Source: Chthonomonadaceae bacterium
Lineage (GTDB): Bacteria > Armatimonadota > Chthonomonadetes > Chthonomonadales > Chthonomonadaceae
Direction of reading: 5' to 3'
Assembly: GCA_027459665.1 (NCBI GenBank)
Contig: DAIDHN010000021.1
Location: 1 to 60,143 of the forward strand
DNA: 60,143 bases
The notes under the pieces are model-generated. The model was not told the DNA's origin. It saw only the letters and a program-made list of their open reading frames with translations, and did not search any database. Shown piece by piece: positions 7,809-16,331 of the stretch (the first letter of the stretch is position 1; each line of letters begins with the position of its first letter). The position numbers and the translations under genes are program-made.

Positions 7809-8251
7809 AACAAATTTCCCCTCCAAACGCATACGCATGCTGTGCTGTACGCATCAGCAAAACTGCAACCTTCCGGCAAAACTTTTTCACGACACTGGTT
7901 TACTCACAGCAGTTCCAGACTTCAATATGCCTCAGCAATATAGACGCTTTGATTCAACTTTCTTTCAAACGGCTCATGGAACCTGAGAGTGACTATGTGA
8001 AGCCGATATTATTTTTATCGCCCCGCCCTCCCCTGTGCCGGTATGCTGCCCTCTATGCCCGCACCACCAACGGCAGCCTGCCGGGCGTCAGTATCATAGA
8101 ATGGCAGGGCAGCCGGCAGTACCTAAATACTTGCATGCGGCATAGACGGCATTATGTCAAATACTGAAGCGCCAGCATACCCGGTTTATTTGGCTCGGTC
8201 TTCAAAGAGCTTCGGTATCGGCCTGCTGCCTCTGAAGGCGAACGATTATTT
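7809..8251. other. Non-coding stretch with a long imperfect inverted repeat
   Basis: No supported gene lies between the start of the 543-residue protein and the end of the CARF gene, both on the minus strand. A plus-strand frame at 7949-8167 has no ribosome binding site, domain or composition typical of the neighbours. The stretch holds the structured element at 8037-8117. A CTCTGAA/TTCAGAG hairpin at 8230-8257 overlaps the CARF stop codon. A minus-strand TTGACA at 8160-8155 has no good -10 box at the right distance. Confidence 0.5.
8037..8117. repeat. Long imperfect inverted repeat, candidate structured RNA
   Basis: Nested complementary arms are visible. GCCG (8037-8040) pairs with CGGC (8114-8117), GCTGCCC (8045-8051) with GGGCAGC (8107-8113), and TCTATG (8052-8057) with CATAGA (8095-8100), leaving ATGGCA as a one-sided bulge. 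Inside, CCCG (8058-8061) pairs with CGGG (8082-8085) around a CGGCAG/CTGCCG palindrome. About 20 pairs over 81 bases in a gene-free stretch suggest a structured transcript or a remnant mobile hairpin. Strand and function are unknown. Confidence 0.45.
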
Positions 8252-9358
8252 TCAGAGCTGAATATTGCTTTTCAGCCATTCCAGCAGCCTGTACTGCTCG
8301 TTACGAGTTTTTGCCGTAGTTTTCAACAACAGGCAGCAGGGCGGCTGGTCTCCTTTGCTGTCTCGCAGCACCGCCTCTATTTCACCAATCTGATCGCACC
8401 TCTTAAACTCAAGTACTGTATGAATGGGGCGGCCAGGCTGAGAATGAATAGAAACAATGTACGGGTCTGCACGCAGAAGCTGCACCAGTCTGTCGTAGTC
8501 TGCAGGGCGATGGTGCCCCTTGCTCTCTGCAACATTTTTCTGCTCCGGGCTAATATCGCATTCATTAGGCATGGGCATATGCACAAACTGCTGGTGCATT
8601 GCCTCATGGTACAGGGCGCCCAGTGCCGACAGCATCACCTGCCCCTGGCTGCGTTCCAGCATTGGCTCAAGCGCCTCAGGAATGTTTTGAAGCTTTTCAT
8701 TTTCCTCAGGCATCCCTTCATTTTGCAATTCTTCCAGAAGGTCGCTGTGTTCCAGCCAAAGAGTAAGGTCATAGTCTATGGGCATAACAGGCATCTCTAT
8801 GATTTCACGAAACCCTTCAAACTGGTAGTACACTGGCGCTTTCAGCAGCTGCCCCAACAGGGTGGCATAGCTGATCTGTGCCTTGTAGCCTCCCGTAGCG
8901 TTGATATGTATCTCGTGCCCGCTGTTTTTTGCCTTGCGCAGCTGCTCGCTCATGGTGCGAACCAGATTGCGCAGGCCATCCGTACGAAACAAATGCTGAT
9001 TGCTGTCATCCAGCTTATCTACCACCTGCACTTTTACCGTATCAAACTGGCAGTCAGACCTGCACTTTTCAAAAAAGCATTTCAAAATGCCCCCGGTCTG
9101 CTTCCCCTCTGCTGTTTCAGAAACAAACAGAACAAGCTCTTTCAGCTTCTTCCCTTTCAGCGTGCCGTTCACCAGAGACACCATCGAATTGATCTCTGCA
9201 CCACACACACCGGCTTTGGGGTCTTGGCTGACCAGCCATGCCGCAATATGGCTGTTCTCATTCTTGTCCAGCTTCTTTTTCAGGCCTTCATCAGTCTCTC
9301 TCTTCAAATTGCCCAGCAGGGAAGTCCCCACCGTACAAAGCACCACAACATTGCTCAT
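8252..9358 (-). CDS. CARF-domain protein, APE2256/Csx1-Csm6-like
   Basis: 368 residues from ATG 9358, chosen because AAAGGGTG lies seven to nine bases upstream and the protein then begins directly with the first CARF strand, V-V-V-L-C-T-V-G-T-S. Upstream in-frame codons overlap the divergent rhamnosidase gene. Residues 1 to about 200 form a CARF fold: the G-T-S loop near 11-13 and the N-A-T-G-G-Y-K signature at 153-159 are the cyclic-oligoadenylate pocket motifs of the APE2256 (TIGR02619) group. A helical linker follows. The last 90 residues (about 280-368) are predicted helix, strands, then L-L-L-K-T-T-A-K-T-R and a final helix. I see no HEPN R-x4-6-H motif and suspect a RelE-like toxin fold, as in CARF-RelE ribonucleases. 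No cas gene or CRISPR array is in the window. Confidence 0.8.
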   Translation of the reverse strand: MSNVVVLCTVGTSLLGNLKRETDEGLKKKLDKNENSHIAAWLVSQDPKAGVCGAEINSMVSLVNGTLKGKKLKELVLFVSETAEGKQTGGILKCFFEKCRSDCQFDTVKVQVVDKLDDSNQHLFRTDGLRNLVRTMSEQLRKAKNSGHEIHINATGGYKAQISYATLLGQLLKAPVYYQFEGFREIIEMPVMPIDYDLTLWLEHSDLLEELQNEGMPEENEKLQNIPEALEPMLERSQGQVMLSALGALYHEAMHQQFVHMPMPNECDISPEQKNVAESKGHHRPADYDRLVQLLRADPYIVSIHSQPGRPIHTVLEFKRCDQIGEIEAVLRDSKGDQPPCCLLLKTTAKTRNEQYRLLEWLKSNIQL

Positions 9359-9445
9359 CACAGCACCCTTTCTAGGCAGGAAAAATCTGATGCACTGTAC
9401 AATAATGCAGCAGGCACTATTTTGCAGTATCAAGAGGAACCCCAT

Positions 9446-11854
9446 ATGCGCATTTACCTGGAAGGCGATCCTTATCTGCCAGCGCAGACTGAAAAAACCT
9501 GGAGCGAAAGGGGTGCATGGCCCTGCCACTGGATAGGTTACACACCAGAGCAGGCTACTCCTGCTGTAATTGCTTTCCGGCTCTGCTTTCATCTAAATTC
9601 ACCGGTTTCTGCTTTGCTGCATGTCACGGCAGACCAGCGCTACACGCTTTTTCTTGATGGTGTGCAGATAGGCGAAGGCAGCGAACGGGGTGATGCAGAC
9701 CACTGGTATTTTGAAAGCTGGCAGGTAGATATGGATGCCGGCCCTCATATACTTGTTGCACGCGTATGGTGGCTGGCAGACATGGCCCCATATGCCCAGA
9801 TGTCGCTACGCCCAGGTTTTTTGCTTTCGCCGCAAAGCCCCGATCTGCAGCCGCTGATAGGCACTGGGCTGGCGCACTGGGAAGCAGCTCTGCTGCAGGG
9901 CTGCCAGTTCAAAGGCCCGCAGGCCGCCTGGGGAACCGGCGCCAATATGATAGTGCATGGAGAGCAGTACAGCTGGGGGCACGAAAAAGGCGAAGGAGAG
10001 AACTGGCTGCCTGCAGTTGTTGTAGAACGCGCCGTGTGCGCCGCGAAAAACGACAGGCCGCCCTCGCACCTGCTTACCCCCTCTAGCCTGCCGCCCATGA
10101 TGCGATCGCGCTGGAACCAGGGAAGAGTGCGCCATGTACAGGCGGCTGCCTCTCTGCATACCAGCCAGATGCCCGTGCTGCAAAGCGAGCACATTGCACC
10201 AGAGGCAGAACTCTGGCAAAACCTGCTCTCGCAAAATGCCCCTCTGCACATCCCTCCGCATACTGCAAGACGCATTCTGATTGATCTGCAAGACTACCTG
10301 TGCGCCTACCCGGTGGTTCAGCTTTCAGGCGGCAGGGGCGCTTTGGTAAGAGTACACTGGCAGGAAGCGCTGTTTGAGCAGTACCCTCCCCGTACAAAAG
10401 GCAGCAGAGACGAAGTAGAAGGCAAGTATTTCACAACCATCTGGTCGGGCGAAGATGGAATAGGCGACACTTTTCTGCCAGACGGCGGACAGAACAGGGT
10501 GTTTTCCACCCTCTGGTGGCAGTGCGGACGTTATGTTGAAGTGTACGTGCAAACCGGTGAAGAACCGCTCGCCATTGAAAACCTCTGTTTTTTGGAAACA
10601 CGCTACCCGCTGGAAAAACAGGCCGCATTCTCCTGCTCAGACCCTCGCCTGGAAGAAGCTGCGCAGCCAATGGTGCGCGCGCTGCAAATGTGCAGCCATG
10701 AGACATACATGGACTGCCCCTACTACGAACAGCTGATGTATGCAGGCGATACGCGCCTGGAAATCATGGCCACCCGTGCCATTACCTCAGATGACCGCCT
10801 TCCTCTCAAGGCACTGCGCACCTTTGGACATTCGCTGCACAGCATGGGGCTTACCCGATCGCGCTACCCAAGCAGAGTGGCGCAAACCATACCGCCCTTC
10901 TCACTCTGGTGGATAGGCATGCTGTATGACACAATGATGTGGCGCGAATGCCGGCCAGTGCTGCGTGAACTCATGCCCGCCGCCAGGGCAGTGGCAGAAT
11001 ACTATTTGCAGCGGCAAAACAGTGATGGGCTGACTGGCCCGGCAGAAGGCTGGAACTATATGGACTGGGTGGAGGAATGGCCCTCTGGTGAGCCGCCCGA
11101 TGGGCGCAGCGGCTGCAGCGGGTTAATACACTGGCAGTTTGTGCATGTGCTGGGCCTGCTTGCCGAACTGGAAGGTGCGCTGGGCGAACCAGAAATGGCG
11201 CTGCGCTGTGAAAGGCTTGCGGCGCAGCTGGCACAAAGCGGTGAGGCAGCATTCTGGAATGAGGAGAAAAGTCTTTTTGCCGATGACCTTCAGCATACCC
11301 GTTTCTCCGAACATACCCAGTGCATGGCCATACTCAGCCACAGACTGTCTCCCCGCCGGCAAAAACAGGTGGGCGACAGCCTGATGAGCGCTAAAAACCT
11401 GGCGCGCGCCACCATTTACTTTCAGCATTATCTTTTTGATGCCCTCTATATGCTGGGGCGTACCGATAAAATGCTGGAGCATATGGAACTCTGGTTTTCG
11501 CTCAAGTCACAGGGGTTCAAAACCACGCTGGAAAAGCCCGAACCCAGCCGTTCAGACTGCCATGCCTGGGGCGCGCATCCGCTTCATCATTACACCGCCT
11601 CGCTGCTGGGCATTCGCCCGGCGTCACCCGGCTTCCATACGGTGCGCATTGCTCCTCAGCCTGCTGGCCTTGCCTGGCTGAGAGGAGAAGTGTTTCACCC
11701 AGCAGGCAAAATTCTGGTAGAGCTTCAGAGAGACAATGGAATGCTGACCGGCATGGCTGTACTGCCCCAAAACATATCTGGTTCTTTTGAGTATGCAGAT
11801 TCGCATCTGTCTCTCCTGCCGGGAGAGAACAAAATCAGCATGCGCGACCACTAG
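9446..11854 (+). CDS. Alpha-L-rhamnosidase-like glycoside hydrolase (GH78-type)
   Basis: 802 residues from ATG 9446, with GAGGAA at 9434-9439. An in-frame extension runs far upstream but is antisense to the CARF gene and is rejected. An N-terminal beta-sandwich (to about residue 170), then a longer beta region, lead into an (alpha/alpha)6 barrel from about residue 390. The barrel carries D-C-P-Y-Y-E-Q-L with Asp 423, followed by Y-A-G-D-T-R; in the rhamnosidase family this Asp/Glu-rich loop lines the active site. W-N-Y-M-D-W-V-E-E-W near residue 535 and the D-C-H-A-W-G-A-H-P segment near 710 are also typical. A small beta domain closes the protein. No signal peptide is visible, so it probably acts on imported rhamnosides, for example pectin or flavonoid fragments. 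Confidence 0.85.
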   Translation: MRIYLEGDPYLPAQTEKTWSERGAWPCHWIGYTPEQATPAVIAFRLCFHLNSPVSALLHVTADQRYTLFLDGVQIGEGSERGDADHWYFESWQVDMDAGPHILVARVWWLADMAPYAQMSLRPGFLLSPQSPDLQPLIGTGLAHWEAALLQGCQFKGPQAAWGTGANMIVHGEQYSWGHEKGEGENWLPAVVVERAVCAAKNDRPPSHLLTPSSLPPMMRSRWNQGRVRHVQAAASLHTSQMPVLQSEHIAPEAELWQNLLSQNAPLHIPPHTARRILIDLQDYLCAYPVVQLSGGRGALVRVHWQEALFEQYPPRTKGSRDEVEGKYFTTIWSGEDGIGDTFLPDGGQNRVFSTLWWQCGRYVEVYVQTGEEPLAIENLCFLETRYPLEKQAAFSCSDPRLEEAAQPMVRALQMCSHETYMDCPYYEQLMYAGDTRLEIMATRAITSDDRLPLKALRTFGHSLHSMGLTRSRYPSRVAQTIPPFSLWWIGMLYDTMMWRECRPVLRELMPAARAVAEYYLQRQNSDGLTGPAEGWNYMDWVEEWPSGEPPDGRSGCSGLIHWQFVHVLGLLAELEGALGEPEMALRCERLAAQLAQSGEAAFWNEEKSLFADDLQHTRFSEHTQCMAILSHRLSPRRQKQVGDSLMSAKNLARATIYFQHYLFDALYMLGRTDKMLEHMELWFSLKSQGFKTTLEKPEPSRSDCHAWGAHPLHHYTASLLGIRPASPGFHTVRIAPQPAGLAWLRGEVFHPAGKILVELQRDNGMLTGMAVLPQNISGSFEYADSHLSLLPGENKISMRDH

Positions 11855-11937
11855 GAAAAGGTCATGAATACTGCAAGGCTAATGAAAGCGTAATGTAAGC
11901 ATACAACTATATCACCACATGTACCCGGGAGGAAAAC

Positions 11938-12894
11938 TTGAATTCTCAGCAGGTTGCCCTGAAGGCGCAACAGATTGTTTCTGCAGTTGAAAAAGCTATT
12001 GTAGGTAAAAATGACACAGTAACCATGGCGCTCGCTATTCTTCTTGCACAGGGACACCTGCTCATAGAAGACATACCCGGCGTGGGCAAAACAACTCTTG
12101 CAAAGTCGCTCGCAAAAGCACTCGGTCTCAAATTCAAGCGCATACAATTCACCCCCGATCTGCTGCCTTCCGATATTACGGGGTCTTCTATTTACAACCA
12201 GAAAACGGGTGATTTTGAAGTGCGGCCAGGCCCGGTTTTTGCAAATCTGGTGCTGGCGGATGAGATCAACCGCACCACCCCCAAAACACAGGCGGCCCTG
12301 CTGGAATGCATGGAAGAACAGCAGGTTACCATCGACGGCAGCGGCCTTGCGCTTCCCTCCCCTTTTTTCGTGATTGCCACACAAAACAACATTGAGATGG
12401 CTGGCACCTATCCCCTGCCAGAAGCGCAAATGGACAGGTTTATGGCGCGCATTGCAATGGGCTACCCCGATAGAACCGCTGAGGAAAATATTTTGAAGGG
12501 GCAGATTACCTCGCGCCCCGTAGACAGCATAGAGCCAATCAGCTGCGAAAGCGAGATACTGGAAATGCAGAAAGCTGTGCGCACTGTATTTGTAGATGAG
12601 GCAGTACAGTCGTTTCTGCTGGACATTGTGGTGGCTACGCGCACGCACTCCTCTGTTGCACTGGGTGCGTCACCCCGCGGAGCGCTTGCCCTGCAGTACT
12701 CGGCTCAGGCCCTTGCTGCTATAGAAGAGCGTGACTTTGTAAAGCCCGACGACATAAAACGCCTTGCAGCCATTGTTCTGCCGCACAGAATGCTGATACG
12801 CCCCGAACAGAGAATTAGAGGAATTACCTCCGACGAGTGCCTGCAAGACATCCTTGCTTCCATCTCTCCGCCTGTAGCAGCCAGAATACGCTGA
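11938..12894 (+). CDS. MoxR-family AAA+ ATPase
   Basis: 318 residues from TTG 11938, with GGGAGGA at 11927-11933. The Walker A motif G-V-G-K-T-T is at residues 48-53, the Walker B motif L-A-D-E-I-N at 106-111, and sensor 1 is in the A-T-Q-N-N segment near 145. The MoxR-specific P-L-P-E-A-Q-M-D-R-F follows near 158-167. MoxR ATPases act as chaperones or insertases that mature partner proteins, usually of the DUF58/von Willebrand type. The next gene is exactly such a DUF58 partner, 21 bases downstream, then a TgpA-type transglutaminase. Length and motifs are complete. Confidence 0.93.
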   Translation: MNSQQVALKAQQIVSAVEKAIVGKNDTVTMALAILLAQGHLLIEDIPGVGKTTLAKSLAKALGLKFKRIQFTPDLLPSDITGSSIYNQKTGDFEVRPGPVFANLVLADEINRTTPKTQAALLECMEEQQVTIDGSGLALPSPFFVIATQNNIEMAGTYPLPEAQMDRFMARIAMGYPDRTAEENILKGQITSRPVDSIEPISCESEILEMQKAVRTVFVDEAVQSFLLDIVVATRTHSSVALGASPRGALALQYSAQALAAIEERDFVKPDDIKRLAAIVLPHRMLIRPEQRIRGITSDECLQDILASISPPVAARIR

Positions 12895-12915
12895 ACCACG
12901 TGCAAGGAGCAGACA

Positions 12916-14130
12916 GTGCAACACAGTAAATGGATTACTCTGGTGTTTGGTTCCCTTTGCCTGGTTGCGGTGGCAACCGTTTTGCAGTCTCAGCATCTGT
13001 TTTACATGGCAGCCCTTCTGCTTACCCTGCCCGGTGTCTCTTACGCCATGGGCTGGTTTACACTGCGCGGCCTCACCTTTCAGAGAAAACTGCCCGCCAG
13101 CGCCTGGGAAGGAGAAACCGCTGTGGTAGAGTACCAGGCAGCCAACCCTACTCATATCACCCGATTTTTTATCTCCATGCAAGAATCATGGCCAGACTGG
13201 ATAAATGAAGAGCAGGAAGATACTCCATTGCTCAATGTACCCGCAGCAGGCAGCGTTTCGCAGTTGTGCCGCCTTCGCTTCGAGCGCAGGGGATGCTATT
13301 CAAGCAGCCATTTTTCTGCAGTGGCTCTAGACCCGCTCGGCGTATTCTCCTTCTCACGCAATGTCCTCTCAAAACAAGAACTGGTGGTGTATCCCGCCCC
13401 ATGCGTCACGGCAGAGCTGCCCGAATCTGGGGCGGAGCGCTTTGGCTGGCAGTCGTTTGTATCTGCGGCCTTGCGCGGAGCCAGCATAGACCCAGACGGG
13501 GTGCGCACCTATGTTCCAGGCGACCCGCTCAGACACATTCACTGGAGACAAACGGCCCGAACCGGCAGGCTCAACGTAATGGAGTTTGAAGAAACCTACT
13601 CTATACACCTCATTCTTGCTATTGAAACCCAACTGGGCACCAATATTGGCCCTGCAAACAACAGCACACTGGATTATGCAGCGCGCCTTGCTGCATGGCT
13701 GGCCAACGAAACCGTGCGCGCCGGAGCATCGCTGCGCCTGATGCACTGCTCTCCTTCTGCAGGCAGTGCAGTTACCGATGTGGGCGGCGGCAAGGGAGAA
13801 GAGAATCTGATGCTGATACTAGATACGCTGGCGCGCATGGAAGACAATGCAGAAATGCATCTCGGCAGGGCGCTGCAGCATCTGCAAGGCCCGCTTCCGC
13901 CCGGTTCTGTGCTGCTGGCGCTTACCTCTACAGCAGACCCAGACCTTGCCCAAACGCTCTCGACATATACCGCGCAAAACGTAAACTGCGCAGTAGTGCT
14001 GCTCAAGGCAGGTTCTTCTGATACAGAAGATAAAAACTTTCTGGCTGCGCTGGCAGGCGCCGGTGTGCATACATTTACGCGATTTCCGCTTGAAGACCAT
14101 GAAACCGCCCGAAAGGAGCATGCCCAATGA
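12916..14130 (+). CDS. DUF58 membrane-associated protein
   Basis: 404 residues from GTG 12916, with AAGGAG at 12904-12909. Two hydrophobic segments lie in the first 55 residues, then a beta-rich domain with the D-P-L-G-V-F-S-F-S-R segment near residue 138. The DUF58 hallmark Y-V-P-G-D-P-L-R-H-I-H-W-R followed by A-R-T-G-R-L is near residues 197-217. A vWA-like domain follows, without a complete MIDAS motif that I can see. DUF58 proteins are the substrates or partners of MoxR ATPases in envelope assembly. The stop overlaps the start of the transglutaminase gene as ATGA, so the three products are made together. Confidence 0.9.
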   Translation: MQHSKWITLVFGSLCLVAVATVLQSQHLFYMAALLLTLPGVSYAMGWFTLRGLTFQRKLPASAWEGETAVVEYQAANPTHITRFFISMQESWPDWINEEQEDTPLLNVPAAGSVSQLCRLRFERRGCYSSSHFSAVALDPLGVFSFSRNVLSKQELVVYPAPCVTAELPESGAERFGWQSFVSAALRGASIDPDGVRTYVPGDPLRHIHWRQTARTGRLNVMEFEETYSIHLILAIETQLGTNIGPANNSTLDYAARLAAWLANETVRAGASLRLMHCSPSAGSAVTDVGGGKGEENLMLILDTLARMEDNAEMHLGRALQHLQGPLPPGSVLLALTSTADPDLAQTLSTYTAQNVNCAVVLLKAGSSDTEDKNFLAALAGAGVHTFTRFPLEDHETARKEHAQ

Positions 14131-16331
14131 CTGCCCCTGCATATTCGGCCTCAGCGAAAAAAGAAAACGTTTTTCTTCGGCCAAGCCCCTGGCTCTATTT
14201 GTCTGGTCTGATAGTTACGCTCGCCGGTCTGTTTGCCATCAACTACACACTCAACGATTCAGGTTTTCTTGTACTTACATTTGGCCTTGCCACACTGGGA
14301 TACCTTTTCAGCTTCACCCTGCGCAGCCTCAAAATATCGTTTCAATCTCTGCAGGCCCCGCTGATACTGGCAGGCTGCCTGCTTACAGCGCTGCTTATAG
14401 CAAATGGCAGCCTTACCTACCTTGCCATACCAGATGCTGCCATCCACCATAAGCTGCTTACCCTGCAGGTGCTGATCGGCTGGATTGCAGTGATCCACTC
14501 GTTTACCCTCATCGGCGACTCTTCTGTTCTGTTTGCCTGCGTACCCTGCATCACCGCACTCTCTCTGGTAAGCGTACGCACCAGCGACAGCGTGATACAG
14601 TACGATTTTTTCGTATTTGTAGCCGCAGCAACGTTTTTAATGGTTCATGAAAACTATTTGCGTACACTTGCGGCACAGGCGAAAGGCAAATCATATGCAA
14701 CCGTGCAGCAAAGGCTCTTTGGCGGGCAGTTTATGCTGGCCCTCTCGTGCATAGGAGGAGCGCTTCTCCTCGCAAATCTGGTTGATGTGCCTATTCAAAG
14801 CCTGGGCAATCTTTTGTTTGGGCAAAACTCAGCCGGGCAGGGCAAGGGATTGTTCAGCAAACTGCTGCCACAGGTAAGAGTAACAGAAAAAAATCATGTT
14901 GCTATAGATACAGGAGGCGTGCGTTCTACCGACACCCCTCTGCTTAGCGTGCACTGCTCTCAGGGCCTTTACTGGCTGGGCAGCACATACAACTACTACA
15001 CAGGGCACGGGTTTAAAGATACTCTGCAAACAGGTGCAGGCGGCTCTGGTACAGACGCAAACGTTGTGCTGATGCCCTATTCGCAGAATTCACAAGATAC
15101 ATTCGGCCCTCCAAGCATGCTCTACCATATACCAAACAGCCCTGTGCAGCTGCCCGATTCGCAAATGCTTCATTCCACTCTGGTCACAATAGATGTAAAG
15201 GTGCTGGATGGCAGGTTCAATGTGCTCTATGGGGCGGCAAAGGTGAAAAGTATTTCCGGAGTACTGCCCCGTGTAAGCTTCAATGCAGCAGGCAGGCTGC
15301 AAACCAGCGATACGCTGCCCTCAAACACCACCTATGAGGTAGTATGCCGCGTCCCATGCACAAACCCTGATGTGCTGCGGCAGTGCCCCGCTTCTCTTGC
15401 CGATGTGCCCCCGATTATTGCCAGGTATTACCTGCAAACCAAAGTAGATGGCAAACAGGATGAGCAGGCAGCCGCTTTGGCAAGACAGATAGCCGCGGGT
15501 GAAAACAACAATTACGACAAGGTTATGGCGCTGCGAGACTACATTGCCTCGCATTGCGATTACAACCTGAACGTGAGAGGAGCACCTGCCGGGCTGGATG
15601 TTGTACACTACTTTCTGTTTGGGTCGCACCAGGGATATTGCGACAGCTTTGGGGCTTCTCTGGTGATGTTGTGCCGCTATGTCGGCATACCGGCACGGCT
15701 CGCCTCTGGTTTTATTACAGGAGACCCCGATGGCAGCGGATCGTACACTGTGCGAGATAGGCACAAGCATATCTGGACAGAGGTATTTTTTTCGCACATT
15801 GGCTGGGTGCCGTTTGATGCCACAGCCGGGGCAAAAGATATTACAGTTCAAAACCGGCATGCTGTAAAACCGCTCATGTTTTTTCAGTGGATATTCGCGC
15901 ACGGGCCAGTTCCTCCCCTGGCTGTTGGTGTCATTCTGCTGCTGCTCGGCATAGTGTACAAGCAGGAAGTGCTGGATAAGCGGCGCCTGCGCCCGGTGCG
16001 AAGACTGGGCAGGCGCGTTCTGCCGCAAACCAACGGCATGGTGGCAGCGTTATTTTTTCAGGCGGTGTACTGCCTGAAACAGCAGGGGGTGCCCTACTCT
16101 TCCTCTCTCACGGCAGATGAGTATGTTCTGCTGGCGCTGCAGCGCCTTCCACTCACAGCTGAAACGCAGACCAGTCTGCTCAGGCTCACTGCTCTCTTCA
16201 ACCGTGCCGTCTACAGCCCGCACACTCTCAGCCAGGCAGAGGCAGACGAAGCAAAATTTATTCTGGCCAGCCTGAAAAACGCGCTCAAACTGATCAAAAA
16301 GCCAATCGCTGCCGCTGCTGTACGCACATAA
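14127..16331 (+). CDS. TgpA-like transglutaminase-domain membrane protein
   Basis: 734 residues. Six or seven hydrophobic helices fill about residues 20-225, then an extracytoplasmic domain leads to a transglutaminase-like core. The catalytic triad is readable: Cys 505 in G-Y-C-D-S-F, His 548 in H-K-H-I-W-T-E and Asp 564 in P-F-D-A-T-A-G. A further transmembrane helix (about 590-615) precedes a cytoplasmic DUF4129-like tail. TgpA-type proteins are thought to cross-link or cleave envelope proteins, though substrates are generally unknown. The gene starts within the DUF58 stop (ATGA) and ends within the holA start (TAATG), giving a tightly coupled order MoxR-DUF58-TgpA-holA. Confidence 0.9.
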   Translation: MTAPAYSASAKKENVFLRPSPWLYLSGLIVTLAGLFAINYTLNDSGFLVLTFGLATLGYLFSFTLRSLKISFQSLQAPLILAGCLLTALLIANGSLTYLAIPDAAIHHKLLTLQVLIGWIAVIHSFTLIGDSSVLFACVPCITALSLVSVRTSDSVIQYDFFVFVAAATFLMVHENYLRTLAAQAKGKSYATVQQRLFGGQFMLALSCIGGALLLANLVDVPIQSLGNLLFGQNSAGQGKGLFSKLLPQVRVTEKNHVAIDTGGVRSTDTPLLSVHCSQGLYWLGSTYNYYTGHGFKDTLQTGAGGSGTDANVVLMPYSQNSQDTFGPPSMLYHIPNSPVQLPDSQMLHSTLVTIDVKVLDGRFNVLYGAAKVKSISGVLPRVSFNAAGRLQTSDTLPSNTTYEVVCRVPCTNPDVLRQCPASLADVPPIIARYYLQTKVDGKQDEQAAALARQIAAGENNNYDKVMALRDYIASHCDYNLNVRGAPAGLDVVHYFLFGSHQGYCDSFGASLVMLCRYVGIPARLASGFITGDPDGSGSYTVRDRHKHIWTEVFFSHIGWVPFDATAGAKDITVQNRHAVKPLMFFQWIFAHGPVPPLAVGVILLLLGIVYKQEVLDKRRLRPVRRLGRRVLPQTNGMVAALFFQAVYCLKQQGVPYSSSLTADEYVLLALQRLPLTAETQTSLLRLTALFNRAVYSPHTLSQAEADEAKFILASLKNALKLIKKPIAAAAVRT

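Noticed and set aside
7949-8167. 72-codon plus-strand frame in the gene-free stretch
   Set aside because: No ribosome binding site, no recognisable motif, and it overlaps the nested inverted repeat.
8252-9358. Classification as a HEPN-type Csm6/Csx1 ribonuclease
   Set aside because: No R-x4-6-H motif is present in the C-terminal domain; R-x8-H near residue 296 does not fit the spacing.
8420-9445. 342-codon upstream extension of the rhamnosidase frame
   Set aside because: It runs antisense through the CARF gene, has no protein-like domain content, and a good ribosome site (GAGGAA 9434-9439) marks ATG 9446 as the start.
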